From positions 163,190 through 227,189 of the forward strand of contig CH003163.1 in assembly GCA_000149265.1 (NCBI GenBank): a stretch of DNA of 64,000 nt, written 5' to 3'. The number at the start of each line of letters is the position of its first letter. The stretch's first letter is position 1. Source of the DNA: Ciona savignyi (Eukaryota; Chordata; Ascidiacea; Phlebobranchia; Cionidae). The position numbers and the translations under genes were made by a program. A model generated the notes under the pieces. The model was not told the DNA's origin. It saw nothing but the letters and a program-made list of their open reading frames with translations, and made no database searches. Below are positions 37,679 through 50,619 of the stretch, in pieces.

Positions 37679-38245
37679 TACAGAAACATACATTTCCTAC
37701 ATATACATTAATTTAATTGTATTGGTCTGTACAAAACACCGGTATATGCATGTATACGATTGCAAGTAATAAAAGCGTTTCGAAACCGCATAAATCTAAT
37801 ATATAAATATACTGAATTCACTAAATCATTTATCACCTAAAATAAGGAAATCAAAGAAAGCTCAGATTTCTTTGCTGATTTGTCGAAAATTTTTTCCTTA
37901 AAAACTTTTTGTGCGGCTACCCATGGGCAAGACAATGATTCTTTTTCTCGCGGGTACAAATAAATCGCGTGAAAATTAAACTTATTATTAAATCTTAGGC
38001 GAACTTGTTATATCGAATGTCGACAGAAATAAAACTGAGGGTTCTATCGTATTCACACACTCTTATATAAAACGAATTGGCTAACTTCATGCACTAACTT
38101 CTACGAGCTATTTTTCCCAAACAGTTGCTATACCATAGAGGGCAACATGAAAGTTTTTTTGGTGAAAATCGTTACTTGGGTGGAAGTGACGTAACGAAAT
38201 GTCTACGAATATGTAGGCTGCACCCACGAGTCATTTTTATGGAAA
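37679..38245. other. 567-bp segment present only in unit A
   Basis: In units B-D the sequence CTTCGAAC runs directly into ATGTGGAGTCTCAA; in unit A these are separated by 567 bp. The segment lacks GT...AG ends, so it is not a retained intron. The plus frame from 38125 stays open through the right junction to 38352. Whether A carries an insertion or the others a shared deletion cannot be decided here. Confidence 0.65.
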
Positions 38246-38756
38246 ATGTGGAGTCTCAACGAGTAGGTTCGTTGTGTTCCAAAACTGATGATAATGTTTT
38301 GGAAAAACTATTGTTTACCAAGTTGCTTATTGTCATTAATCAGGTTTTGTAAATTACATTGCAATGTTGAAAATCTCTTTGAGCTATGTACTCACTGTTA
38401 ATGACATGCTGTTATTCAAATCAAATGCGCAATACGACGTCATCAACCAGTGTATACTAGTTGAGACGAATGCAAAAAAGTTATGGTACTTGAAAATGGC
38501 AGCATAATAACTTGAAGGTAGTTTACAGGAAAATAATGGTACAGGGGAAAAAAGTTAAAATGACGGTACTTAAAAAGACCAATCTAAAATTAATGTCGCT
38601 TAGAAATTCCATTTTACTGATCGTTTATTCTTTGTTTAAAGTATCGCGTTCTTGTTAATGTTGTAGAAGCCAACACGTACACAACTAGTAGTTTAGTTTT
38701 ATATTGGCCACGATGTGCGCAACGGTTTTTTCTATTAGTTTATTATTAATTTTTTA

Positions 38757-38836
38757 CCGACACAAGTTTCGAACGCAAGATTGGGGACGTCGTATATGTA
38801 TCGGTCGCGCTAACCACTCGGTCACACGACCGTACA
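38757..38836 (-). other. tRNA-like segment of unit A (SINE head or tRNA pseudogene)
   Basis: The minus strand reads GTGACCGAGTGGTTAGCGCG, close to a box A of Ser/Leu-type tRNAs, and then a TTCGAAAC box B-like motif about 35 nt later. The acceptor and T stems do not pair properly, so it is unlikely to be a functional tRNA. The same segment occurs at 43266-43346, 47096-47176 and 55214-55297. Confidence 0.6.
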
Positions 38837-38939
38837 ACAGTTGATGTAACAAAAGTAATTATCGATAAGAAGCACCGTCTACCAGATTACAATACTGGTA
38901 AATGGGCTGAAGGGTATGTTAAGCGTATTTAACATGTGT

Positions 38940-39185
38940 ACGACGAATAAGCTTAAGGGGTTAGGCGTCGGTTGTGTATCTGGTTATCAACTTAGCGGAC
39001 ATTGCCTTGACCAAGTGAAATAATGTTCTACATATTAACGAAACGTCTTGTTCAGACATAACACACTTCAATAGATGCGGTAACCCGACGGTGGGCGTAT
39101 AAGGTAAATGACGACTACCCATTTTTCAATACCCCTTGCGTTTCATAATTACGGGGACATACATGAATATCCTGTCCTATTAAAA
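38940..39185 (+). mobile_element. SINE-like remnant in unit A
   Basis: GTCGGTTGTGTATCTGG, TTAGCGGACATTGCC, GGTAACCCGACGGTGGGCG and TACGGGGACATACATGAATA follow the order of the SINE at 60085-60395. Confidence 0.7.
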
Positions 39186-39350
39186 TCACAAGCGTGCAAG
39201 CCACAAGGGTAAATAAAATGCTGATTACTTGGACAACTACGTCTGTTTAGGATAGGACGACATTCAATTTTTATTTTCCTGGATGGGAAAACACACTGCA
39301 TGTTATTATTACATAACACGGGAAACGAATATCTCACGCCCGGTGACCAG

Positions 39351-40217
39351 TCAACTAAACCCCTTACAACTAAACCCCTACAACTGAACCCCTTTACAAC
39401 TAAACCTCTTATAATTAAACCCCCACTACAACTAAACCCCTTTCAAATGAACCCCTTTACAACTGAACCCCTTTCAACTAAACCCCTTTACAACTGAACT
39501 CCTTTCAACGGAACCCCTAGAACTGAACCCCTTTCAACTAAACCCCTTACAACTGAACCCCTACAACTGAACCCTTTTACAACTGAACCCCTTAAAACGG
39601 AACCCCTTTCAACTGAACCCCTTACAACTGAAACCCTACAACTGAACCCTTTTACAACTAAACCCCTTACAGCTGAACCCCTACAACTAAACCCCTTACA
39701 ACACAACCCTTTACAACTGAACCCCTACAACTGAACCCCTTTTAACTAATCCCCTTTCAACTGAACCCCTTACAACTGAACCCCTACAACTGAACCCTTT
39801 TACAACTGAACCCCTTACAACTGAACCCCCTACAACTTAACCCCTACAGCTGAACCCCTTTACAACTAAATCCCTTATAATTAAACCCCCCCTACAACTA
39901 AACCCCTTTCAAGTGAACCCATTTAGAACTGAACCTCTTTTAACTAAACCCCTTTACAACTGAAACCCCTTTCAACTGAACCCCTACAACTGAAGCCCTT
40001 ACAACTGAACCCTTTTACAACTGAATTCCTTACAACTGAACCCCTACAACTGAACCCCTTACAACTGAACCCCTTACAACTGAACCCCTACAACTGAACA
40101 ACCTTACAACAGAACAACTTACAACTGAACCCCTTTCAACTGAACCCCTTTCAACTGAACCCCTTACAATTGAACCCCTTTCAACTGAACCCCTTACAAC
40201 TTAACCACTTACAGTTG
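39351..40217. repeat. 15-bp minisatellite of unit A, forward orientation
   Basis: Tens of copies of ACAACTGAACCCCTT with 13-17-bp variants (ACAACTAAACCCCTT, TTCAACTGAACCCCT). The complementary strand carries GGGG about every 15 nt. No inverted partner array is present in this unit; cofilin 3' flank follows directly. Confidence 0.95.
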
Positions 40218-40563
40218 TAAAACCAATTTTGATTGCATAATATATATTTTGTCCTTGTTTAGTTTATTTTTTAAAGAGGTAAAATACGTGACCCTTCATT
40301 ATAAGATGTGTTAAAGTTTGCTATAAAATAATAAATTGTAGTTATATAAAACACTTATAAATTAAAATAATGTGAATACAAGCATATATACCCTTAACTG
40401 TTAGTACCTTTATTAGAAATATATACCATTACGGTTTATGTTTTTTGTCTACTACAATATTAAAATGATAATAACAGCAAATAATTCCAGAAACAGAAAT
40501 TTAAGTGATACAGTTAAATAACGACAGGGAATAATCTACTTTATTACATAATAAGCTACATTA

Positions 40564-41281
40564 TTATGCGTAGATGAATTCGTTGCTGTCTTCATCCAGC
40601 ACGACTGGTTTCCCTTGAAAGCCAGTAATTACCTTTTTGTCCAAATTGTAAAGCTTCTGAATCACTGTGTTGATACATTTATCTTCCTGGGAATGCATAT
40701 CAACTATTGTTGCAACAGAGGTAAATTTTGCCTTCAGTGCTTCCTTTGTGCTACTTGTCAGCATTTTATCTTTAATTTTGGCTGCATCCGGAGTCCACAT
40801 GATCAAACATAGTTTTTGACAGCCTCGTGTATCTTCAGTAGAGAAGCTGACATCCAAAATAGCATATCTGAAAAAAAATGATTTAAATTTATTTGCGAAA
40901 TCAGCAGAATATGTTTCATATGTTCTGTTTAACGCAGCGATTAACGGAATAGTTTTTTTAACGTAATGGAAAAATAACCAACCAGATGATGTAAATAAAA
41001 TAACAGACGTGTTTTTAAAACCCTAACCAGAGTATTAAAAAACAACCGGTACTAACATATGTCAGAAGGGCATATTATTACCTGCATGCGTCGTCTGGGA
41101 AGCCATCTGTAAGTTCTTTGAATGGATCAGGTGACGCTTTACTTATTTCTGATCCCTCTTCCAAAATGACCAGATCCTGTTTTGGATTCAACTTGAACCG
41201 GCATCCTTTAGTATTCTTATTACTTACACTGGTAAATGCTGAGACTACCTTATCGCTAACTTTTATACCAGACTGTACCAT
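40564..41281 (-). CDS. ADF/cofilin family protein, copy A
   Basis: Two exons on the minus strand, 41281-41082 and 40867-40564, join as DDACR|YAILDVSF in phase to give 167 aa, the usual ADF/cofilin length. These proteins bind and sever actin filaments in the cytoplasm. Seen: N-terminus MVQSGIKVSD, LEEGSEI, PDPFKEL, DDACRYA, the actin-binding long helix MWTPDAAKIKDKMLTSSTKE with both Lys corresponding to human K112/K114, then QGKPVVL near the end. A Ser is present at the N-terminal site (M-V-Q-S), one residue later than in vertebrate cofilins. The intron is 214 bp. The array context and near-identical flanks show a tandem duplicate of copies C and D. Confidence 0.9.
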
Positions 41282-43265
41282 TATTATCGTTTTTTTGTAT
41301 ATTAACAGGCTGTGTTGATTTTTTTGAAGCTGTTTAAAGAAGTTGTTAATTAAATAGCTAGGTAAACTTATACATACATTTAATTGTGCAGCCTATTATG
41401 GTTGTTAACATTGAAACAGATGTGTGGCAACTATACAACGCAATACCAAACTTTATATTTACTGGTACCTACAACAATAAAAATTTAAATAGCTAGTACA
41501 AGAATTTATAAAAAGTTATCCACAAACCCCATTGTTAATAGCGACAGGAAAATTATTGATTTAATGAGTAAAAATCTTATTAATAATTAAAATTTATTAT
41601 ATTTCCAGCTATAGCAACGCCCCTGAATTACTGACAGTGTACTATACATCTTGCTCTGGATTAAAAGTTTAAAAGGTTTTGACAAAACCTATAAAAAAAA
41701 TGCTACAAATAAACTTGATAATCTAACAATATATTTCTCGCACGTAACACTACCACACTTTTCATGCCTGGTCTGTTCGGCAGTGCACTAATTGTTATAT
41801 ATACTAACCGACATAATCCATTTCTCCGTTTGTAGATGTCTAAACAAGGTTAGGGTCATACCCAAAACGCCATGTACGGAATATGGAGCGTTGTCGTTTT
41901 GGATTTGCCTGTTTAGCACATGACGACCAAATTTGTTTACCGACGGCAAGCGCCTTCACCATATTTGGTAATCCGATCGGTTTTAAATGCTCGCGTATCA
42001 CCATACTAGGTTAAGAATACACCTTACCACACCGATCCTATTGCAATTTGTTGCTAAGGGGCTAGACTGAAACAGTGTCAAAAATTAGCGATTAGTCTAT
42101 ACTTGCGCTATTGCTGTATTATGATTATGCAATTGTAAAACCTGTTTTTTATAACTCATACATTCAATACTAATAAAGCAAAACATTAACTTCCGGCAGC
42201 TCAAACGCTTCTTGAAATAAAGCGTGGAGCTTATAAGTAAAAACTGACAAAGCCGCTTTTCTAAATTAATCCATGCAAAAATACATTATTACGGGGAAAT
42301 GCAGGAATGGAATCACAAGGCACACCACGACTAAGTGCGTGCCATTGAAATAATACAAATATAACAGGATAGTCTGATTTTTCATCGTTTCCTTCCTTAA
42401 ACATGACGTAATTTTATAGTCACCCGTTAGCATCAATTTAATTCTATATATTTATAAAAGCTTGGTACAAAGGTCGGTTTTGGGAACAGAGTTTTATATA
42501 ATTCTATTTTACAACGTTAAACACGACCCACGGAAATAGGTTTTGACGTTTATTACTACACATCGCTCACATTGACTATATACATTGCTCTTTTTTTATA
42601 AGACAACATAAATTTTTGACATCGTATTTAAATATTCGGATTTATATTGTACCATTACGATAATCTGGATATTTGTTAACATATTCTGAATGGGCACTTA
42701 TAGACAGATAACTAGAGACTTTCAAAACACTTTTATTTGTAGATTTTGATTGTAGGGCACGTAATATGTTTGTGCATGCAAACACAACCAAGTCCCTTGG
42801 TATACCTATACATAATCACACTTAATATACATAATTACACTTAATAAGAGAAAGTTCGACACAGGGTGGACGCTTGCATGGCAAACCTTCGAACATGTGG
42901 AGTCTCAATGCGTAGGTTCGTTGTGTTCCAGAACTGATAATAATGTTTTGGAAAAACTATTGTTTACCAGGTTGCTTATTGTCATAAACCAGGTTTTGTA
43001 AATTACATTGTAATGTTGAAAATTCTCTTTGAGTGATGTACTCACTGTTAATGATATGCTGTTATTCAAATGCGCAATACGACGTCATCGGTAAAAAAGT
43101 CATTACAACAATTGCGGGTATGTGTTTTTTTCGTTTATTCTTTGTTTAAAGTATCGCGTTCTTGTTAATGTTGTAGAAGCCAACACGTACACAACTAGTA
43201 GTTTAGTTTTATATTGGCCACGATATGCGCAACGGTTTTTTGTTTTTGTTTATTATTATTTTTTT

Positions 43266-43346
43266 ACCGACACAAGTTTCGAACCCAAGATTGGGGACGT
43301 CGTATATGTATCGGTCGCGCTAACCACTCGGTCACACGACCGTACA
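43266..43346 (-). other. tRNA-like segment of unit B
   Basis: Nearly identical to 38757-38836, with GAACCCAAG in place of GAACGCAAG next to the box B-like motif. Confidence 0.6.
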
Positions 43347-43439
43347 ACAGTTGATGTAACAAAAGTAATTATCGATAAGAAGCACCGTCTACCAGATTAC
43401 AATACTGGTAAATGGGCTGAAGGGTATGTTAAGCGTATT

Positions 43440-43690
43440 CAACATGTGTACGACGAATAAGCTTAAGGGGTTAGGCGTCGGTTGTGTATCTGGTTATCAA
43501 CTTAGCGGACATTGCCTTGACCAAGTGAAATAATGTTCTACATATTAACGAAACGTCTTTTTCAGACATAACACACTTCAATAGATGCGGTAACCCGGCG
43601 CTGGGCGTATAAGGTAAATGACGAATACCGCATGTTTCAATACCCCTTGCGTTTCATAATTACGGGGACATACATGAATATCCTATCCTA
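43440..43690 (+). mobile_element. SINE-like remnant in unit B
   Basis: Close copy of the unit A remnant, with the same TTAGCGGACATTGCC and TACGGGGACATACATGAATA landmarks. Confidence 0.7.
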
Positions 43691-43858
43691 TTAAAATCAC
43701 AAGCGTCCACAAGGGTAAATAAAATGCTGATTACTTGGACAACTACGTCTGTTTAGGATAGGACGACATTCAATTTTTATTTTCCTGGATTGGGGAAAAC
43801 ACAATGTATGTAATTACTACATAACACGGGAAACGAATATCTCGCGCCCGGTGACCAG

Positions 43859-44630
43859 TCAACTAAACCCCTTACAACTAAACCCCTACAACTGAACCCC
43901 TTTCAACTGAACACCTTACAACTGAACCCCTACAACTGAACCCTTTTACAACTAAACCCCTTACAACTGAACCCCTACAACTAAACCCCTTACAACACAA
44001 CCCCTTACAACTAAACCCCTAGAACTGAACCCCTTTCAACTGAACCCCTTTCAACTGAACCCCTTTCAACTGAACCCCTTACAACTGAACCCCTACAACT
44101 GAACCCTTTTACAACTGAACCTCTTACAACTGAACCCCCTACAACTTAACCCCTACAACTGAACCCCTACAACTGAAGCCCTTACAACTGAACCCTTTTA
44201 CAACTGAATTCCTTACAACTGAACCCCTTACAACTGAACCCCTTACAACTGAACCCCTTACAACTGAACCCCTTACAACTGAACCTCTACAACTGAACAA
44301 CCTTACAACTGAACCACTTACAACTGAACCGCTTTCAACTGAACCCCTTTCAACTGAACCCCTTACAATTGAACCCCTTTCAACTGAACCCCTTACAACT
44401 TAACCACTTACAGTTGTTGGGGTTAAGTTAAAGGGGGGTTCAGTTGTAAAGGGGTTCACTTAGAAAGGCGTTCAGTTGTAAAGGGGTTTAATTGAAAGGG
44501 TTTCATTTGTAAAGTGGTTCAGTTTAAAGGGTTTCAGTTGTAAAGGGGTTCAGTTGTAGGGGTTCAGTTGTAAGGGGTTCAGTTGTAAGGGGGTCAGTTG
44601 TAAGGGGTCCAGTTGTAGGGGGTTTAGCGG
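43859..44630. repeat. 15-bp minisatellite of unit B as a head-to-head inverted pair
   Basis: Forward ACAACTGAACCCCTT units run from 43859 to 44414 and inverted GGGGTTCAGTTGTAA units from 44417 to 44630, with almost no spacer (CTTACAGTTGTTGGGGTT at the turn). The arms could fold into a long imperfect hairpin. The inverted arm is followed by TCATGGAACCCTCG, as in unit D. Confidence 0.9.
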
Positions 44631-46836
44631 TCATGGAACCCTCGTGCCCACCGCCGGGTTATCGGAGGTTAAATTTAAACGTTGATTTAGTTCAACTTGA
44701 GAGTGTTAAACCAAGTGTTAACCACGCTATTTGTAAAACCAATTTTGATTGCATAATCTATATTTTGTCCTTGTTTAGTTTATTTTTTAAAGAGGTAAAA
44801 TACGTGACCCTTCAATATAACATTATAAGATGTGTTAAAGTTTGCTATAAAACAATAAATTGCAGTTATATAAAACACTTATAAATTAAAATAATGTGAA
44901 TACAAGCATATATACCCTTAACTGTTAGTACCTTTATTAGAAATATATACCATTACGGTTTATGTTTTTTGTCTACTACAATATTAAAATGTTAATAACA
45001 GCAAATAATTCCAGAAACAGAAATTTAAGTGATACAGTTAAATAAGGACAGGGAATAATCTACTTTATTACAATAAAAATTTAAATAGCTAGTATAATCT
45101 ACTTTATAACAATAAAAATTTAAATAGCTAGTACAAGAATTTATAAAAAGTTATCCACAAACCCCATTGTTAATAGCGACAGGAAAATTAATGATTTAAT
45201 GAGTAAAAATCTTATTAATAATTAAAATTTATTATATTTCCAGCGCGCAGCGCCCCTGAATTACTGACAGTGTACTATACATCTTTCTCTGGATTAAAAG
45301 TTTAAAAGGTTTTGACAAAACCTATAAAAAAATGCTACAAAACTTGATAATCTTGCAATATATTTCTCGCACGTTACACTACCACACTTTTCATGCCTGG
45401 TCTGTTCGGCAGTGCACTAATTGTTATATATACTAACCGACATAATCCATTTCTCCGTCTGTAGATGTCTAAACAAGGTTAGGGTCATACCCAAAACGCC
45501 ATGTACGGAATATGGAGCGTTGTCGTTTTGGATTTGCCTGTTTAGCACATGACGACCAAATTTGTTTACCGACGGCAAGCGCCTTCACCATATTTGGTAA
45601 TCCGATCGGTTTTAAATGCTCGCGTATCACCACACTAGGTTAAGAATACATCATATCACACCGATCCTATTGCAATTTGTTGCTAAGGGGCTAGACTGAA
45701 ACAGTTTCCAAAATTAGCGATTAGTCTATACTTGCGCTATTGCCTAAAACGGTTTTATATTTTTACGAGTCATTTTTTTGACTGTATTATGAAAATTGCA
45801 ATTGTAAAACCTGTTATTTATAACTCATACATTCAATACTAATAAAGCAAAACATTAACTTCTGGCACCTTACTCGCTTCTTGAAATAAAGCGTGGAGCT
45901 TACAAGTAAAAACTGACAAAGCCGCTTTTCTAAATTAATCCATGCAAAAATACATTATTACGGGGAAATACACGAATGGAATCACAAGGCACAGCACGAC
46001 TAAGTGCGTGCCATTAAAATAATACAAATATAACAGGATAGTCTGATTTTTCATCGTTTCCTTCCTTAAACATGACGTAATTTTATAGTCACGCGTGAGC
46101 ATCAATTTAATTCTATATATTTATAAAAGTTTGGTACAAAGGTCGGTTTTGGGAACAGAGTTTTATATAATTCTATTTTACAACGTTAAACACGAACCAC
46201 GGAAATCGTTTTTGACGTTTATTACTACACATCGCTCACATTGACTATACATTGCTCTTTTTTATAGGACAACATAAATTTTTGACATCGTATTTAAATA
46301 TTCGGATTTATATTGTACCATTACGATAATCTGGATATTTGTTAACATATTCTGAATGGGCACTTATAGACAGATAACAAGAGACTTTCAAAACACTTTT
46401 ATTTGTAGATTTTGATTGTAGGGCACGTAATATGTTTGTGCATGCAAACACAACCAAGTCACTTGGTATACCTATACATAATCACACTTAATATACATAA
46501 TTACACTTAATAAGAGAAAGTTCGACACAGGGTGGACGCTTGCATGGCAAACCTTCGAACATGTGGAGTCTCAATGCGTAGGTTCGTTGTGTTCCAGAAC
46601 TGATAATAATGTTTTGGAAAAACTATTGTTTACCAGGTTGCTTATTGTCATTAACCAGGTTTTGTAAATTACATTGTAGTGTTGAAAATTCTCTTTGAGT
46701 GATGTACTCACTGTTAATGATATGCTGTTATTCAAATGCGCAATACGACGTCATCGGTAAAAAAGTCATTACAACAATTGCGGGTATGTGTTATTTAAAT
46801 GGCGACAAAGGAATTTTTGTCACTAGTTGAGATAAA

Positions 46837-46922
46837 TACTTAAAAAAGACCTACTTAAAAAACTTAAAAAAGACCTACTTAAAAAACTTAAAAAAGACCT
46901 ACTTGGTACTTAAAAAAGACAA
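46837..46922. repeat. Short tandem repeat, ~24-bp unit
   Basis: About three and a half copies of TTAAAAAAGACCTACTTAAA with small variants, in unit C between the start segment and the tRNA-like segment. Units A and D have only a single related string here. Confidence 0.75.
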
Positions 46923-47095
46923 ATCTGAAGTTAATGTCGCTTAGAAATTCCATTTTACTGATCGTTTATTCTTTGTTTAAAGTATCGCGTTCTTGTTAAT
47001 GTTGTAGAAGCCAACACGTAGACAGCTAGTAGTTTAGTTTTAGATTGGCCACGATGTGCGCAACGTTTTTTTTTCTTTTTTTTTTTAATTTTTTT

Positions 47096-47176
47096 ACCGA
47101 CACAAGTTTCGAACCCAAGATTGGGGACGTCGTATTTGTATCGGTCGCGCTAAACACTCGGCCACACGACCGTACA
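47096..47176 (-). other. tRNA-like segment of unit C
   Basis: Homologous to 43266-43346. It ends in GTACAACAG and is followed at once by the T-run that represents the LINE's poly-A tail. Confidence 0.6.
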
Positions 47177-47234
47177 ACAGTTTTTTTTATATTTTGCTAT
47201 ATTATTACCACAAAAAAAGGAGTATATTGGAAAG

Positions 47235-50200
47235 CTAAACAATGAAATAAAGAATAGCCACAAAGAGATTAAATGGAGCTCCACTTTTTAAAATGGAGGT
47301 TTGTCTTATTGTTTTTTTGGCTATTATAAATTCGGATATACGTACGTGTTCAATGTCTCGTATAGATAAGTTTAGTAATGATTTATCTTCTGTTATTTTG
47401 CACTTATAAATATAAAATCGGGCACACAAAAGCATACAGTTTAAAATATCATGGTTGTCTACACCAAAAAAGCAATTTTGCGGGGATAAACTCAGGGGCT
47501 TTCGTAATTTCACACATATCCAGTTTTCAACTTCAGTCCAAAACGACATCACAGCGGAACAAAAGTAAAATACAAGGGAAAGGGTTTCGGGTTCGCATTT
47601 TGCAAAAGGTACACAAGCTGTCTTTTATTCCCAATTTAACTAAAAGACTATTTGTTATACCGTGATTGTGAAGTTTTATTTGGAATGATCGTAATTTTGT
47701 TTCTAGCGTGCATTTATATATGTTTGTGTAAGCTTTTTCCCAGTTAATCGAGAGCCCAAGAAAGCTACTCCATTTCTGCTGTTGCTTAATAGCGCCATCG
47801 TGTGTGGCTGATATTATTCTGTAGTAAAATGCATTTGTAGTTTTAAATTCTAATACCTGGATTCGTAAGTCCCGCACTTATGATTGGCCACTTTATTGTA
47901 TTTGAATTTGGAAGTTCTGCCTGATCCCAAGTCTCCGGAATGGAACGTATCAGTTTGTTGTATTGTTTGTAGTCAACCTTATTTCCTCTCATAGAAAAAA
48001 CGTTGACCGGATCACCATAGCTGCGGTAGACATTAGATTTGTTTATTAACTGGGAATAATTAAAGATGCCGGATTGTACAAATTCTTCGATGAAAAAAGT
48101 GCGTGCTTTAGTTGCTTGCACAAACAAAATATATGCTTCCAGGTCAATCATGGCAGCCCCACCGTTGTTTACGGGACTATATAGAGTGCTTCTTTTGATT
48201 CGCTCCCACTTGGAGCCCCACACAAATTTAAAAAGTATTGAATTTAGTGATAAAATTAAAGATTTCGGGAGTAAAACTGGTAGGACGCTAACTTTGTAAG
48301 TAAGAAGTGGTACTACCAGGGCTTTAACAATGGTTATTTTGTCAATTAGAGTTAATGTGCGCCCAAACCATATCTTTAAAAGAGATTCAATTTTTTTAAG
48401 TGGTGACGCAAGATTAAGGTCTAAAATAAGTTGTGCGTTTCCAGGAAAAGGGATTTCTACGCCTAGATACTTTATTTGGTTTGTAGGCCATTTTAAACCA
48501 TCACCGGAATATGGCTTATGGGTGCATCCTTTTATGCTTCCCGCATAAAACGCTAATGAAGTTAAAGAAGTTCAAGACGCAGCCGGACAATTTCCCAAAG
48601 TTATTCAGTATTTGGAAAACGGTTTTAAAGCTTTGGTATTCACCGTCAATAAATATAACCTTGTCATCCGCTAAAAGTGAAACTTTTATTTGGTTGTTTA
48701 AATTTTTGATACCGTTAAAATCGGCATTTCGAAGTTCTGAAGCAAGCGTTTCTATTGCCAGGACAAATAGTGTCGGTGAAAGAGGGTCACCTTGGCGAAC
48801 ACCTCTTTTAATATCGAACTATTGTGACAGATGGCCATTATTAGTTACAGCGCATTTTGGATTTTGATAAAGATTATTGATCCATTTTTGTATATATTTT
48901 CCAAATCCCCATTTTTTCAAATTTTTTTTTATGAACATCCAATCTAATGTGTCGAATGCTTTGTAAACGTGCAACACTTATAATGGCGGTGCGCGGGTAT
49001 GTTCTCTTCCTCGCAGTAGTCCATTGCGTTAAATAATAGTCTGATATTTTCGCCAATATACCGACCGACCTTTGATGAAACCATTTTGATCTGGGTGTAT
49101 AAGAGTGGACAGATAGTTCTTAATTCGATTGTTAATAACTTTTGAGAGTTTTTTGTAATCCACATTCAAGAGGGTAATTGGGCGGTAGTTTGTTGCAAGT
49201 AAGGGATCTTTATCGCCCTTAGGAATAAAAGTTATTATACCTTGTTTCTGGGTATCAGATAAAGTTAACTCTCTTTCAGTATAGCGAAGCGCGTCAATTA
49301 TAAAAGTTTTCACGTCGGGCCAAAAGGTTTTATAGAACTTGGCGGGAAAGCCGTCACTGCCTGGTGATTTGTTATAGGGCATCGTTTTTTAACGCGTTGT
49401 AGCACTCTTTTCTGTAATTGGGTGATATATGCTGTTAGATTTGTCGATGTCAAGCTGTGGTAACGTTAGCTTAGCCAAATAATTTGTGATGTTCTGTGGC
49501 TCGATTGTTGAACTTCTATCATCGTATAGACGCTCATAAAACATCCCCAGTTCTTTAATAATATCTTTCTGATGCGTTAGAATGATACTATTTTCTGTTT
49601 TAAGTTGGAATATTGCCTTTTTGTTTGCGTTGCGTTTCTCAAGGTTTAAAAAGTATTTTGTGCATTTTTCTCCGTTTTCTGCCCACCTTGCTCTACTTCT
49701 TATTGTCGCCCCCCCAAGATCGGTTTTCAACGAGATCATCGAGCTCCTTGCGCAAGCTTTTTATTCGCTCGCGGAGCTGTTGAGATGGGTTCTTAAGTTG
49801 GGGGTAACGCGTCTCGACGTCAGAAAAAAATCAATACGGCTCGCTGAGTATGGATTTAGTTAAAAACGTGTTTATTTCCTTGTGTTAGAATTTTTTATCC
49901 GAAAAATATGTTTCAGTCCAAAAGTTTCCATATAGGCTACGCGGTTATCTTGTCCTTTGATTCTGTGTTTCTATCGACGGAACGTTGATGCCGGTCCAGA
50001 TTTGGGTTTAAAATTAAGTTAAAGTCACCTCCAATTATAAGGTCAGATTTATTTGATAGACCCTCGACGGTTTGAAACGCAGGTCTTCAAAGAAGTGGGG
50101 GTCGTCATTGTTTGGGGCATATAGGTTAACCAGGGTCAGTTTCAGAGAGTCTAAGATCATTTCTGTTATTAAGTATTTACCGCTTGGGTCTGCAATGTAA

Positions 50201-50448
50201 TTAATCACCGTGTAAGAGGTTTTTTTGTCAAAGAGTATCGCTACTCCTTTGCTCCTGCTGGTACCATGGGCCCATATTATATTTGAGCCCCATTCCATTT
50301 CCCATATTTTTTCAGTTTCAAGTGTACTGTGCGTTTCTTGCAAAAGCACAATGCTAAAACCCTTTTTGCGAATAAAATCGAAAACGGTCATCCGTTTTAA
50401 ACTATTTCTTAGCCCGGCAACATTAAAGTAGGCAAAATTAACCGACAT
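47235..50448 (-). pseudogene. LINE ORF2 (endonuclease-reverse transcriptase), frameshifted
   Basis: The N-terminus begins MSVNFAYFNVAGLRNSLKRM with LLQETHS, HGTSRSKGVAIL and a GDFN motif near 50015, all endonuclease landmarks. The RT follows: SPGSDGFPAKFYK (49360), FIPKGDKDPLL, YRPITLLNVDYKKLSKVI, an AFDTLDW box near 48950, RGVRQGDPLSP near 48810 and LADD near 48665 in place of the usual YADD. The C-terminal part (47843-48223 and 47235-47877) has IKRSTLYSPVNNGG and TKLRSFQIKLHN-like landmarks, in the order LRSFQIKLHN then CTFCK. At least three frame changes (near 49085, 49030 and 47860) and an in-frame TAG near 48828 make it inactive. The pattern fits the Tx1/L1 group better than CR1 or RTE. 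Confidence 0.85.
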
Positions 50449-50619
50449 TATACAAATATTTATGAATATATAAAAGCAACAAAGAGCCTTATCTCAATCT
50501 CTTTATGATGCGAGTTCGATGGACTCTTCCAATTCCATCCCACAGTTGCATACAATTCGACTGTCGTCTTCGATTGTCTTTGCACTGATGAGGTTTAACA
50601 GTTGCAGTTCATAATTCGT

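Larger units (their letters stand above)
37617..42849. repeat. Tandem array unit A (with cofilin copy A)
   Basis: The unit begins GAAAGTTCGACACAGGGTGG and is shared with starts at 42850, 46516 and 54621. Order: start segment, tRNA-like segment (38757-38836), SINE remnant (38940-39185), minisatellite (39351-40217), cofilin gene (40564-41281, minus) and a 3' block ending near GGGCACGTAATATGTTTGTG. A 567-bp insert at 37679-38245 is absent from units B, C and D. Confidence 0.85.
42850..46515. repeat. Tandem array unit B (cofilin gene deleted)
   Basis: Same order as unit A, but the block that should hold the cofilin gene is missing. Sequence matching 40533-40550 (TCTACTTTATTACA) at 45058-45071 passes straight into sequence matching 41476 onward (ATAAAAATTTAAATAGCTAG). 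A 39-bp stretch at the junction is then duplicated (about 45057-45133). The 3' block (45140-46500) is highly similar to 41500-42840. Confidence 0.85.

Noticed and set aside
38757..38836. Functional tRNA gene
   Set aside because: Box A- and B-like motifs are present, but the acceptor and T stems do not pair and the copies sit within degraded repeats.
39300..39706. ORFs on both strands over the 15-bp minisatellite (also 55929-56180 and 57702-57923)
   Set aside because: A 15-bp period keeps frames open; the translations are five-residue repeats with no other support.
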